From contig CAWHFM010000012.1 of assembly GCA_963828505.1 (NCBI GenBank), positions 62,001 to 126,000 of the forward strand: a stretch of DNA of 64,000 nucleotides. The letters run 5' to 3'. The notes beneath the pieces are model-generated. The model ran no database searches. It saw nothing but the letters and a program-made list of their open reading frames with translations, and was not told where the DNA came from. Shown here in pieces: positions 27,476-36,333 of this stretch. The stretch is from Bog-473 sp963828505 (lineage in GTDB: Bacteria; Actinomycetota; Acidimicrobiia; Acidimicrobiales; RAAP-2). Every line of letters starts with the position of its first letter. The stretch's first letter is position 1. The position numbers and the translations under genes are program-made.

Positions 27476-30400
27476 ACCGGAGGAGGGAGACTTGGCGGTC
27501 ACCGAGACCATCACGGTCCTGTTCACCGACCTGGTCGGCTCGACCGAGATCAGCTACGCGATCAGCCCGGACGCCTCGGACGAGCTGCTGCGGGCTCACT
27601 TCTCGGTGCTGCGTCGAGCCATTGCCAGCTCCGGCGGGGTCGAAGTCAAGGGCCTCGGCGACGGGGTCATGGTCGTGTTCCGCAGCACCTCTGCCGCCCT
27701 AGCGTGCGCCGTGGCTATGCAGCAAGCCGTCCACCGTGACAATGTCGGCGCCGGCCATCAGCTGGGACTACGCATCGGACTCAGCGTTGGAGAGGCGACG
27801 TTTGATTCCAATGACTACTACGGCGACCCAGTGATAGAAGCGGCTCGTCTCTGTGGCCACGCCGATGCCGGCCAGATCCTGGCCACGGACGCCGTTCGGG
27901 TGATGGGCGGACGGCGCAGCCCCTACATTTTCGAGCGGCTCGGTGCGATCGAGTTGAAGGGCATCCCGGAGCCCCTGGGGGTTCTCGACGTCCAGTGGGA
28001 GCCGTTCGATGAAGTCACGGGCGAGACTGGCGTGCCGCTCCCCGCTCGGTTCATGCATGTGCCGCTCACCGGAGTCGTCGCCCGCGACACCGAGGCGGCA
28101 CTGCTGACCGACGCTTACAAGCGAGCGGCAGCCGGAGAAGGGCGTGCCGTAGTCCTCGTGTCGGGTGACGCCGGTGTCGGGAAGACGACACTCGTCGCGG
28201 AGGCCGCCCGGCAAGCTGCAAAGGAGGGAGCATGCGTGCTCCTTGGACGTTGCCAGGAAGACGTCAGCGCGTCATACTCGCCTTTCGTCGAGGCTCTGCA
28301 GCATTACGTGGCGCACGCGCCTGAACACGTGCTCCGAACTCACGTCGAGGCGCACGGCGGCGACATCGCCTCGATGGTCCCCGCGCTCCATCAACGGCTG
28401 ATGGCAGTTCCGCCACCGACGAAGACGGATCCCGACACCGAGCGCTACCTCCTCTACGGAGCGGTGGCGGGACTTCTGACGGCCGCCTCCACACTCCAAC
28501 CAACCGTGCTCGTCCTCGACGACATGCAATGGTCGGACAGTCAAAGCCTGAGACTCCTGCGTCATGTCGTCACCACCGTCGAGTCGGCACGGTTGCTCGT
28601 GCTCGGGACGTTTCGGGACACCGAGCTCTCGCCTTCAAACTCTCTGCGCGATCTCCTCGGTGCCCTGCAGCGCGAACCAAATATCAGCCGGATCGAGTTG
28701 AAGGGCTTCGATGACACCGGTGTGCTCGCATTTATGGAGGCAGCAGCCGGGCAACGCCTCGACGAGGCCGCGACGGATCTCGCCCATGCACTCCGCCTCG
28801 AGACCGAAGGCAACCCGTTCTTCGTCGGAGAGGTGTTGCGGAGCCTCATGGAGACCGGCGCTATCCACCAGGATGATCGTGGCCGTTGGACGGTGACAGG
28901 GGAAATGTCCGAGATGGTGCTGCCCAACAGCGTGCGAGAAGTCATCTCCGCCCGCGTCGGCCGGCTCGGTGCACAAGCAGGTCGAGTCCTTTCCATGGCT
29001 GCAGTCATCGGACGGGACTTCGACTTCGACCTGCTCGACGCGGTGACTGAGCTCGGCCAGGAGGAGGTTCTCGACGTCCTCGACGGTGCGAGCGGCGCCG
29101 CGCTCGTACGCGAGGTTCCTGAGGTACCGGGGCGCTACAGCTTCTCGCACGCTTTGACCCAGCAGACTTTGTACCAGGGCCTACCGAGGGTCCGTCGAAC
29201 TCGGGCCCATCGGCAGGTAGCCGAAGCCATCGAGGCGACCGTCGGACAGGCGCCGGGGGCGCGGGTGGGTGAACTGGCCCACCACTGGCTCAGCGCAAGC
29301 CAACCAACCAACGCGACCAAGGCCATCGGCTACGCCCGCCAGGCAGGCGAGGCCGCCTTGGCCGCGTTGGCCCCCGACGACGCAGTCCGGTATTTCTCCC
29401 GGGCGCTCCAGCTGGCGGAGATGGTGCCGGAGGACGACCCCTTGGTCGGCTGTGACCTGCGTCTGGCCTTGGGCGAAGCACAACGCCAGGCCGGGCTGCC
29501 GGACTTCCGGGAGACGTTCCTCGACGCCGCACACCGAGCCCAAGAGCTCGACGCAACGGACCGCCTGGTGGCCGCCGCGTTAGGGAACAGCCGCGGCTTC
29601 TTCAGTTCGATCGGGGTCATCGACGCGGACAAGGTCGCCGTGTTGGAGTCCGCGCTCGATGCCCTCTGCGATGACGACGGACGCGAGCGAGCCCTCCTCC
29701 TGGCCACGCTGTGCAGCGAGCTCGCCCTGGGCACGACGCTGGACCAGCGTCAGGATTTGGCCGACGCCGCCAGGGCAATGGCGCGGCGGGTAGGGGATCC
29801 GGACACAGTCATCCGCACGCTGAACTTGGTCTGCGACCCGCTCCAGGTCCCTTCCACCCTCCACGAGCGCATGGTCGATGCAAAGGAAGCTCTGGAGTTG
29901 TCGGAGCTCTTGGGAGACCCGGACCTGCTCTTCTGGACGGGCGCCTACAGCCGATTGGCCGCGGTGCAAGCTGGTGACTTCGAGATGGCGCGTCGCTGTC
30001 TTGCGACCATGCGCGCCGTAGACAGGGGACTTCGCCAGCCTACGATGAGGTGGGTCACCCTATTCAACGAAGCCGCCGATGCGCTCTTGGATGGGGATCC
30101 CGATCGAGCCGAACAGCTCGCCACGGCTGCGCTGGAGATCGGCACGGAGAGCGGACAGCCCGATGCTTTCGGCTTCTACGGTGCCGAGATGATCGGCGTC
30201 CGCCGCCAACAGGGGCGCTACGGCGAGCTCGTCCCATTGATCGAGCAGATCGCAGCCGAGAACCCGGCACTACCGGTGTTCCGTGCGACGCTGGCCGAAG
30301 GACATATGGAGGCCGGCAATGTCGACACGGCTCGCCAAATGCTCGAAGCTGCGGCCGCGGACCTCACTTCATTGCCCTACGACGTCGTCTGGATCTTTGC

Positions 30401-30803
30401 TGTGGCCTCGTACGCAGACGTTGCCACCGAATTGTGCGCCGAAGCACCGGCTCGGCTGCTCCTGGATCTGCTCGCGCCTTTCGAAGACCAGGTTCTCTGC
30501 ATCGGGGCGACGGCCGGAAGTCCGGTGGCGTATTACTGCGGCAGCCTTGAGTCGGTGCTCGGCCGCTATGGAGAGGCCGAGAGGCACTTCGCCAAGGCCG
30601 CCGAGCTCAACGCCAGAGGTCAGATGGAGTTCGCTGCCGCCGCCACCAACCTGCGGTGGGGCCGCATGCTCTCGGCTCGCGGCGACCCAGGCGATCTCGA
30701 ACGGGCCCGCGATCTTCTTGCGCAATCCCACGACGCCGCCGCGACCCGCGGGTACGTCAGCATCGCCCGGCGAGCCACTGCGGCGTTGTCTGATCTGGAC
30801 TGA
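27471..30803 (+). CDS. Class III nucleotide cyclase domain-AAA ATPase-TPR regulator
   Basis: 1110 residues. Residues 15-165 are a guanylate/adenylate cyclase domain with metal-binding Asp in FTDLVGST and in GLGDGVMVVF, and Lys in VKGLGD. The transition-state Asn-x-x-x-Arg motif reads VIEAARLC: Arg is kept, Asn is Glu. Residues 205-480 are an AAA/NB-ARC-type ATPase (Walker A GDAGVGKTTL, Walker B VLVLDDMQWSD); the rest is TPR-like helices. There is no HTH. These are large signalling ATPases of unknown ligand. The start is GTG 27471; TTG 27492 follows the strong GGAGGAGGGAG and may be the true start. Sole intact gene of the second cassette. Confidence 0.85.
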   Translation: MEPEEGDLAVTETITVLFTDLVGSTEISYAISPDASDELLRAHFSVLRRAIASSGGVEVKGLGDGVMVVFRSTSAALACAVAMQQAVHRDNVGAGHQLGLRIGLSVGEATFDSNDYYGDPVIEAARLCGHADAGQILATDAVRVMGGRRSPYIFERLGAIELKGIPEPLGVLDVQWEPFDEVTGETGVPLPARFMHVPLTGVVARDTEAALLTDAYKRAAAGEGRAVVLVSGDAGVGKTTLVAEAARQAAKEGACVLLGRCQEDVSASYSPFVEALQHYVAHAPEHVLRTHVEAHGGDIASMVPALHQRLMAVPPPTKTDPDTERYLLYGAVAGLLTAASTLQPTVLVLDDMQWSDSQSLRLLRHVVTTVESARLLVLGTFRDTELSPSNSLRDLLGALQREPNISRIELKGFDDTGVLAFMEAAAGQRLDEAATDLAHALRLETEGNPFFVGEVLRSLMETGAIHQDDRGRWTVTGEMSEMVLPNSVREVISARVGRLGAQAGRVLSMAAVIGRDFDFDLLDAVTELGQEEVLDVLDGASGAALVREVPEVPGRYSFSHALTQQTLYQGLPRVRRTRAHRQVAEAIEATVGQAPGARVGELAHHWLSASQPTNATKAIGYARQAGEAALAALAPDDAVRYFSRALQLAEMVPEDDPLVGCDLRLALGEAQRQAGLPDFRETFLDAAHRAQELDATDRLVAAALGNSRGFFSSIGVIDADKVAVLESALDALCDDDGRERALLLATLCSELALGTTLDQRQDLADAARAMARRVGDPDTVIRTLNLVCDPLQVPSTLHERMVDAKEALELSELLGDPDLLFWTGAYSRLAAVQAGDFEMARRCLATMRAVDRGLRQPTMRWVTLFNEAADALLDGDPDRAEQLATAALEIGTESGQPDAFGFYGAEMIGVRRQQGRYGELVPLIEQIAAENPALPVFRATLAEGHMEAGNVDTARQMLEAAAADLTSLPYDVVWIFAVASYADVATELCAEAPARLLLDLLAPFEDQVLCIGATAGSPVAYYCGSLESVLGRYGEAERHFAKAAELNARGQMEFAAAATNLRWGRMLSARGDPGDLERARDLLAQSHDAAATRGYVSIARRATAALSDLD

Positions 30804-31502
30804 CGCGCCCCGAATCTCGGCACGAAAGCGGCGTCCGCGTTGTCGAACCGCTGCCCCTGGCCGGGATGGAAGCGGACGGTACGATCGACCCTCAAGGGCG
30901 TTTGACGTTGCGAGTTGCCGTACTGGCGTCCCCTGGTTACCGCTTTCCAACATCGCCACCCAGTGAGTCTCCGGCGTGCACTGATCGATTCCGCTGCCGG
31001 TCATGGGAAGTCATCGCGCTGCGCCCGAAGCCATCTCCCGAGGAGGCCGCACCGGCCGGTGCTGGCGAATGGTGCACGACACCCGGCTGCAGGCGATGCA
31101 CTGCGGCTCACGGCCGTCGTGGACCGGGCGATGGCTCGCACCGTCTGGCGAGTGTTGGTGGTGGGGTGTGCAGCTGCCCGGACCCCTGGACGGGTAGACG
31201 GGCCTGCGGAAGTTCGGGCGTGGTCCGAAGCCGAGCCGTTGAGGCAGGGTGCTCACTCCAGGCGTAGGTCTCCACTCGGCTCGCATCCGCGGGTTTGTCC
31301 TTGGCATGCGGGATGCGGCTCTCGATTACATCGGTCGCTGGTGCCGCACCGCCGACCGCAGCCTGCGGGACGGCTCGGCTGTGGCCGTCTGTCGCGCCAT
31401 CTCCCTCGCGCTTCTTCCGAGCGATCACCGTGGAGTAGACACCGCCAGTCGCCGAGACGAGTTTGGATATTGGGGTGATAAGCGGGACAGCGTCCTTGTT
31501 GA
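30804..31502. other. Island spacer, no gene seen
   Basis: 699 bp after the regulator gene. Open frames exist on both strands but none has family resemblance or a ribosome site; probably decayed DNA. Confidence 0.4.
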
Positions 31503-31724
31503 TCACTCGCTGTTGCCGCCGCCGGTGTTTCCGGTGCCGACGCCGGGCGTCCCAGTCTCGCCGGCGTCGCCGGAACTGCTGGGTCCAGAGCGTGTGAGAA
31601 GGACGGCAGTGCTAATTCCGAGGACGGCAGCCAAGATGAACAGCGCGAACCCGATGCGTCTGGCTGTCGTGCGTTCCGTGCCTTCACAGTCTCGTAAGGC
31701 TGCGTGCAGGGTGGCCCTTTTCAA
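31503..31724 (-). CDS. Small single-pass membrane protein, hypothetical
   Basis: Up to 73 residues: charged N-terminus, one clear transmembrane segment (IGFALFILAAVLGISTAVLL) and a Gly/Ser/Thr-rich extracellular tail ending NTGGGNSE. The layout is sensible for a membrane-anchored small protein, but I recognise no family and no strong ribosome site, so the start is uncertain. It lies just left of att copy C. Confidence 0.4.
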   Translation of the reverse strand: MKRATLHAALRDCEGTERTTARRIGFALFILAAVLGISTAVLLTRSGPSSSGDAGETGTPGVGTGNTGGGNSE

Positions 31725-31742
31725 AAATGGCCATCTATCAAA

Positions 31743-31930
31743 TGGGCCGCCCGGGTCTCGATCCCGGCACCTTGGGATTAAAAGTCCAGGTCAGGATGTT
31801 GCAGTCTGAGTCTTGTCGTTGCACTACGTCTCAAAACCGCAGGTACGAGACAGGATGAGCGAGGGTACCGGCGACGACGTGAAACGGCGTGAGACACGGT
31901 GAGATGCCCATGTTGGGACCGAGTTGGGAC
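31743..31930 (+). repeat. att copy C: tRNA-Lys 3' half plus conserved tail
   Basis: 31743-31787 equals the last 45 nt of the tRNA-Lys gene without mismatch. The tail has GTTGCAGTCTGAGTCTTGTC, the CGTCTCAAAACCGCAGGT block, ATGAGCGAGGGT, GGCGTGAGAC and TGTTGGGACC. This is the best preserved junction together with copy D. Confidence 0.88.
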
Positions 31931-32017
31931 CGGAACCACATCGACTGCGTCGACGCGTTCTGAGCGGCACTTCTTCAGCTGGCAGACCGCGTCAACGCGG
32001 AAACGGGGCCGTGCTCT

Positions 32018-32716
32018 CTAGCCTGCAAGGCCGATCACGAAGCCGAAGTTGTCCTGTCCGACCGAGCGCCGGAGAGTACGTACGACCGATTCGGCATCGT
32101 CGTATGGTCCAGCGACGTACGTCGGTTTGCCGTGACGCCCGAATCGAATCGGACTCGGACCCGACCAAGTACCGAAGTGCCCAACGCAAGCATCGAAGTC
32201 TGGGTGCGGTTTGAAGCCCAGCATGCGAGCAAACTCAATCGCACCGAAGACGAGATGCTGAGCGAGTTCGAGTGGAATGTCGAGGGGCGGACGGCCGTAG
32301 ACGGCGTAGATGTCTCGTTTGAAGTCAGCCAGCTGGTCGCGGCGCATGGTTCGCGGACCGATGGCGTTCTTCACCCCGAGACAGTGGGTGTCGACGAGGA
32401 CGCAGCAGACCGAGGCCTTGCCGTAGCGGGCTTCGCGAGCGACGACCACGTTGACCAGGCCCGCGCAGCCGTCCGACGGTGCCCCGCGAGGCCATTCGAG
32501 GTGGCCAGCGACGTCCAGCTCGTCGCCCCATCCCTGATTGACCCAACAGCCGACGAGCGCGGACTCGCTGGGATTCGCTTCTTCCTCGGCTGCCACTTGG
32601 CGCAAAAGTGGTGTCACGACTGCCGGCCGGACGCGGAGCGAGCGTGCGATCGCTTTGGGTGAGCGGCCCTTCCTCCGAAGTTCACGGACTCGGTCGAGCA
32701 ACTCAGAGTCGGTCAT
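32018..32716 (-). CDS. HTH-containing hypothetical protein
   Basis: 232 residues. Residues 5-40 look like a homeodomain-like/resolvase-type HTH (ELLDRVRELRRKGRSPKAIARSLRVRPAVVTPLL). The body has LVDTHCLGVKNAIGPRTM and a segment AQHLVFGAIEFARMLGF followed by PHPDF and GKPTYVAGPYDD, conserved-looking but not a family I can name. ATG 32716 is used; GTG 32722 is the alternative. Cargo of the third cassette; a DNA-binding role is inferred from the HTH only. Confidence 0.65.
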   Translation of the reverse strand: MTDSELLDRVRELRRKGRSPKAIARSLRVRPAVVTPLLRQVAAEEEANPSESALVGCWVNQGWGDELDVAGHLEWPRGAPSDGCAGLVNVVVAREARYGKASVCCVLVDTHCLGVKNAIGPRTMRRDQLADFKRDIYAVYGRPPLDIPLELAQHLVFGAIEFARMLGFKPHPDFDACVGHFGTWSGPSPIRFGRHGKPTYVAGPYDDAESVVRTLRRSVGQDNFGFVIGLAG

Positions 32717-32887
32717 AGACACTTCGTATCATCGAGGCGCTCACCAGGCGCGGATCCCTCGCACACAAAGATGCGCCGAGTTGCGGCGACCGTCACGTCA
32801 CGTTGGTGAATCCGACGGCACTGCACTCTTCGCCGGCGAAACCCGGAGGATGTCTCTGGGCGAAGGTGTCATCGGGGCACGGGCGAC

Positions 32888-33589
32888 TCACGGGTAGACG
32901 ATTCCAACCTCGACGAGCTGCCAGCCCTGTTTGGTCTGTGCCAGCGAGGCGTAGAAGGACCAGCCGACCTGTGCCAGATCGCTGGCTGCCCTAGGAACCT
33001 TGAGCGGGCCGACCCCGCTTTCGAAGTGCAGAATACCGGGCTCCACTCGCTCGATCGTGTGGTAGTCCTCGACGTAGTCCTCGTCATCGACGGCGTGCGT
33101 ATTGACGTCGGCCTGACGAGCCAGGTCGAAGAGCATGCCGGAAAGGCGCTCGGCACGGGGCAAGTCCCGGGCGGCTTCCCCGCCCCTCTCGACCACCTCG
33201 GCCACGTCGTCAACGTCGATGTAGCCGCCCTCCCCGAGCCACTTGGCCAGCTTCTTGGTGACCGTGCCGGCGGATCGAAGCAACTCCGCGCCGGCGATCA
33301 CCTTGCGCACCATGAAGTAATCGAGGAACTCGGGAATGCCGGCCACAAGTTCGGGGGCGCCGAAGAGGTGGACGAATGCCTCTTCATCGTTGGCGTATGC
33401 GGCGTGGAAGCGATCTTGGGCCGCTTGGTCGAGGTGCTGGTAGCCGTAGTTATTCAGGCACGATCGGAGGAGGTCGACCACGGAGCGGTAGTTGGCCAGG
33501 GTCCGCTCGGATAGCCGCGCGCCCTGATCGGCCAGGAACCGGTCCAACAGCTCCTCGATGTTCTCCGAGACGGCGCGGTCGCTATCCAC
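32888..33589 (-). CDS. Hypothetical protein with SAM-like N-terminal helices
   Basis: 233 residues, unknown family. The N-terminus (EELLDRFLADQ..LSERTLANYRSVVDLL) resembles the helical core-binding domain of tyrosine recombinases, but no catalytic domain follows; instead there are acidic helices and a C-terminal beta-rich part (ERVEPGILHFESGVGP). GTG at 33589 lies inside the end of the upstream gene (8-nt overlap), so the pair is translationally coupled. Possibly an accessory two-gene system of the island. Confidence 0.65.
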   Translation of the reverse strand: MDSDRAVSENIEELLDRFLADQGARLSERTLANYRSVVDLLRSCLNNYGYQHLDQAAQDRFHAAYANDEEAFVHLFGAPELVAGIPEFLDYFMVRKVIAGAELLRSAGTVTKKLAKWLGEGGYIDVDDVAEVVERGGEAARDLPRAERLSGMLFDLARQADVNTHAVDDEDYVEDYHTIERVEPGILHFESGVGPLKVPRAASDLAQVGWSFYASLAQTKQGWQLVEVGIVYP

Positions 33590-34205
33590 GGTGCTGGGGC
33601 TCTGGTCCAGGCAAGGAGGTGACCACGGCGTCGGGACGAAGATCATCGACCCGATCTGCCAATAGAAGCCGGAACCGCCAACCTTCGTAACCCTCGAGTC
33701 CGCGGCCGAGCTCCTCCCAGGATAGCTTGCGCCCGTCGATAACCACGTCATAGGGGACACCCACCTCCGACGAAGAGTCGTCGCACCACTCCAGCCGGCC
33801 CTCGACCACGTCGTCGGCGACCACCCAGCCCGGGCGGTGCCGGTTGGGCTCGAGGAACCGGCGGGCGAAGTCCGCCTCGGCCAGATCTCGCAGCCGGGCC
33901 ACGAGCAGTGCGTCGTCGGCGTCGTAGCTTCCCAGCACGGCGCGGTGATAGCCCTCGCCGGGTGGGACGCCGGTTTCCTCGAGCTCCACCTCGACCCCGG
34001 TCGGAGCCCGCCACAGACGGAAGCGGAGCATCCGGTTCCGACCATCCGGGTCGGTGAGGTAAATCGGCGGCGGTGGGTCGGGGAGCCGGGGAAAACCGGT
34101 GTGTTCGGATACCCGGCGGTCGAAGCAGCGATCGCAGAGCGCCGCGTCACCGAGGTGGGCCCGCACATCCGTCGACCCGCAGTCCTGACAGAGGAGGTCC
34201 GGCAT
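33582..34205 (-). CDS. Hypothetical protein with N-terminal zinc ribbon
   Basis: 207 residues. The first 30 residues contain CxxC (CQDC) and CxxC (CDRC), a treble-clef-like zinc ribbon, followed by a proline-rich link and two alpha/beta parts (RMLRFRLWRAPTGVEVELEE; VGVPYDVVIDGRKLSWEELG). I recognise no named family. It forms an overlapping pair with the next gene and sits 95 bp from the AbiE module. A modification or defence role would be speculation. Confidence 0.65.
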   Translation of the reverse strand: MPDLLCQDCGSTDVRAHLGDAALCDRCFDRRVSEHTGFPRLPDPPPPIYLTDPDGRNRMLRFRLWRAPTGVEVELEETGVPPGEGYHRAVLGSYDADDALLVARLRDLAEADFARRFLEPNRHRPGWVVADDVVEGRLEWCDDSSSEVGVPYDVVIDGRKLSWEELGRGLEGYEGWRFRLLLADRVDDLRPDAVVTSLPGPEPQHRG

Positions 34206-34300
34206 CTTCTTGACCCTATTCCGCGAGCTTGAGTTCAGACCCGACGGCCTTGAGCAGCCTCATTGCCGCCGTAACGAGCTCGAGGTGCGGGGGCTGGCGT

Positions 34301-35145
34301 CTACGGGATCCGGGCGACCAAGTCGTTTGCCCATGCCACCGCGGCATCGAGGTCGGGCAGCACGCCCAAACCCGCAGCCGCTTCTGCATAGATCGTGTCC
34401 CAGCCCTCGTGGGCGACCACCGTCGGAGGCCAACCCTGTGCGCGACGAGAGGTGAAGAGGCGTCTCGCGGTTGCACCGACCGCGGCGAGGTCGATCTCCT
34501 CCTCTTGGTCGAGGATCTGCAGGTCGACTAGATCATGGGCGCGGTCGTTGCCGCCACGCGGACCGACCGACGTACACGCGTGGAGTTTTTGTGCCACCTG
34601 ATGGTCGAGTGCCATTACCGGGATGGGTTGTGGCATCTCGAGTCCGAGGTCCTCGAAGAGATCGACGATGTCTGAGGCGATCCGGAGTTCGTAGTGATCG
34701 GTGCTCCCGACTTCGTCGTGACCGAGCTCGAAGGTCACGCTCAGCCAGTGGCGGCTTCGATAAGCGAGCATGATCCTGTACGGCACCATCACGTAGGGCT
34801 CGGGAACTCCCTCGGGCCGTATGCCTTGCTCCTCTTGCACGGCGCGGTGAACCCGCCCCAGCCGTCAGCCAAACGCTCCTGCAGAACTTCGATGTACTGC
34901 CCCACATCCGACGCCGCGGGCCGTGCCAGATCGAAGTCCGGTGTAAAGCGGCTGAGCCCCTCTCCAACACGCAACTTGATCCCGGTTCCGCCCTTGAGCA
35001 CCCCCGAGGGGATCATTTGCCCGACAACCGTGTTGGCCACGGCGCGCTGGACTCTGCGCAGCGGTCGCTGCTGCGCGGTTACGAGATTATTGATCCGAGC
35101 GTTGAGCGAGGTAAGACTGATTGGCGGTTCTCGCCTGGCGCTCAT
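34301..35145 (-). pseudogene. AbiEii-type nucleotidyltransferase toxin, frameshifted
   Basis: Toxin half of a type IV AbiE toxin-antitoxin pair. The N-terminal frame (from ATG 35145) has LKGGTGIKLRVGEG..RFTPDFDLAR, the GG-x(n)-R-x-DxD nucleotidyltransferase core. Near 34842 the frame breaks: GGFTAP continues in the other frame as VQEEQGIRPEGVP... with VMALDHQVAQKLHACT, the conserved lysine motif of AbiEii. One missing base in a GCGCCGTG context restores the protein to about 281 residues. ATG 35145 overlaps the antitoxin stop by 4 nt. Either an inactivated toxin or an assembly error. Confidence 0.8.
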
Positions 35146-35693
35146 GCGTGGGCACCGACGGCCTCGAGGACGCGTCGCTCGGCCTTCTTCACGAGAAGCC
35201 CCCGCCGTGCGGCCTCCTTGGTCGCCTCGACAAGCCGCTCGCGCATGATCGTGTCCTTGCAGTCGATCAGCGCTCGCTCGACGGTGGCCGAGGGGATGCC
35301 TTCGTAGACCGTAGTGTCCTTCGGCCCCACCGGTTCTCGGACCACCTCGATGAAAGCGGGAAGTTGGCCCCGGACCCGCCGATCGGTACCTACCCGGATC
35401 TTGCGCGGGTTCACGAGACCGAGGTCGTGGAGGAGCAGGACGGCGTCGCGGGTGAGATGGGCCCCGGGGCCAACCGCCAGGACGGCCTCCATGAGCTGGT
35501 CGTGACCGGTGGCGGGAACCTCATCAAAGCGGTACACACCCCGGGCAACGTGGCGCAGCCCGCCTCGCTGAGCCAGCTTGCGAAGCTCGACGGCGGGCAC
35601 GCCGAGGCCTTCAGCGTCACGTGTTGTGACGTAGCCGTACTGGTCCTGGGCGCGCTCGAGAAGGCGCCGGCGATAGGTCTGTGCGAGTGCCAA
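35142..35693 (-). CDS. abiEi: AbiEi-family antitoxin/autorepressor
   Basis: 183 residues. The N-terminal winged helix (YGYVTTRDAEGLGVPAVELRKLAQRGGLRHVARGVYRF) is the AbiEi_4 DNA-binding domain; the C-terminal domain (PSATVERALIDCKDTIMRERLVEATKEAARRG) neutralises the toxin in characterised AbiE systems. The start is TTG at 35693 with AGGAAGGGA about 8 nt upstream. AbiEi proteins bind inverted repeats in their own promoter; two such palindromes lie 25-90 bp upstream here. First gene of a two-gene operon with an ATGA overlap. Confidence 0.87.
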   Translation of the reverse strand: MALAQTYRRRLLERAQDQYGYVTTRDAEGLGVPAVELRKLAQRGGLRHVARGVYRFDEVPATGHDQLMEAVLAVGPGAHLTRDAVLLLHDLGLVNPRKIRVGTDRRVRGQLPAFIEVVREPVGPKDTTVYEGIPSATVERALIDCKDTIMRERLVEATKEAARRGLLVKKAERRVLEAVGAHA

Positions 35694-35717
35694 TCGTGAT
35701 GTCCCTTCCTGGCGGCT

Positions 35718-35783
35718 CCGTACCGTTTTCAGTACGTTTCTGCCAGGGCAAGTTTAGCCGGTTCCGTACCGTTTTCGGTACGG
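35718..35783. promoter_or_regulatory. Twin palindromic operators upstream of abiEi
   Basis: Two copies of one 20-bp palindrome: CCGTACC-GTTTTC-GGTACGG at 35764-35783 (perfect 7-bp arms) and CCGTACC-GTTTTC-AGTACGT at 35718-35737 (two arm changes). They are 46 bp apart, start to start. Known AbiEi antitoxins bind two inverted repeats cooperatively to repress their operon, so these are strong operator candidates. Confidence 0.75.
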
Positions 35784-35891
35784 TCACGCCATCACTGACA
35801 CACGGAGAACGTGAGGGGATCGCAACTGTTGGGACCGAGAGAAAGGCCCATTCAGATTTGCGATGGGACACCCTTTTGACCAGGGGCTTCG

Positions 35892-36090
35892 TGGGCCGCC
35901 CGGGTCTCGATCCCGGCACCTTGGGATTAAAAGTCCAGGTCACGGCGTAGCAGTATGAGTCTCCCAGTTGCATCGCGTCTCAAAAACCGCTGTGCAAGCG
36001 AGAACGAACCACGTTGGCGGCGACGGCCTGAGACGGCCTGAGACGGCCTGAGACGCAGAGCAACACGGTTGTTGGGACTGGCGCCATTCC
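35892..36090 (+). repeat. att copy D: tRNA-Lys 3' half plus conserved tail
   Basis: 35892-35936 equals the last 45 nt of the tRNA-Lys gene. The tail resembles that of copy C, but contains a direct triplication of GGCCTGAGAC at about 36024-36055 before GCAACACGGTTGTTGGGAC. Rightmost of the duplicated halves; the last cassette lies between it and the intact tRNA. Confidence 0.88.
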
Positions 36091-36333
36091 GCTGTGAGGA
36101 TTCCGGCACTTCCGTGCAGCCGTTTCGGAGTTTCCGAACGCCTCCGGGAAATGGGGCATCGGAGGCCGCGTATCAGTCGACGCTTGGGTCTAGTTATGGA
36201 TCCCTTGGGAGCGGAGCGGGCTCTGGAGGCCCGCTGCCTCCGATGCGCCCAGAAGCTGCGCCATGAACCTCAGTGTCTCCATGAGGTATCAAGCAGAATC
36301 CTGTGTGGGTGCCCTTTTGCAGCGTCGCCCAAC

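Noticed and set aside
30866..31500. Overlapping 130-190 codon frames after the island regulator
   Set aside because: Four frames of equal quality, none with a recognisable domain; treated as decayed spacer.
35890..35950. Open frames reading VGRPGLDPGTLGLKV across the tRNA-Lys halves
   Set aside because: They are translations of the antisense strand of the tRNA 3' half and appear at every copy; a known false-gene pattern in actinobacteria.
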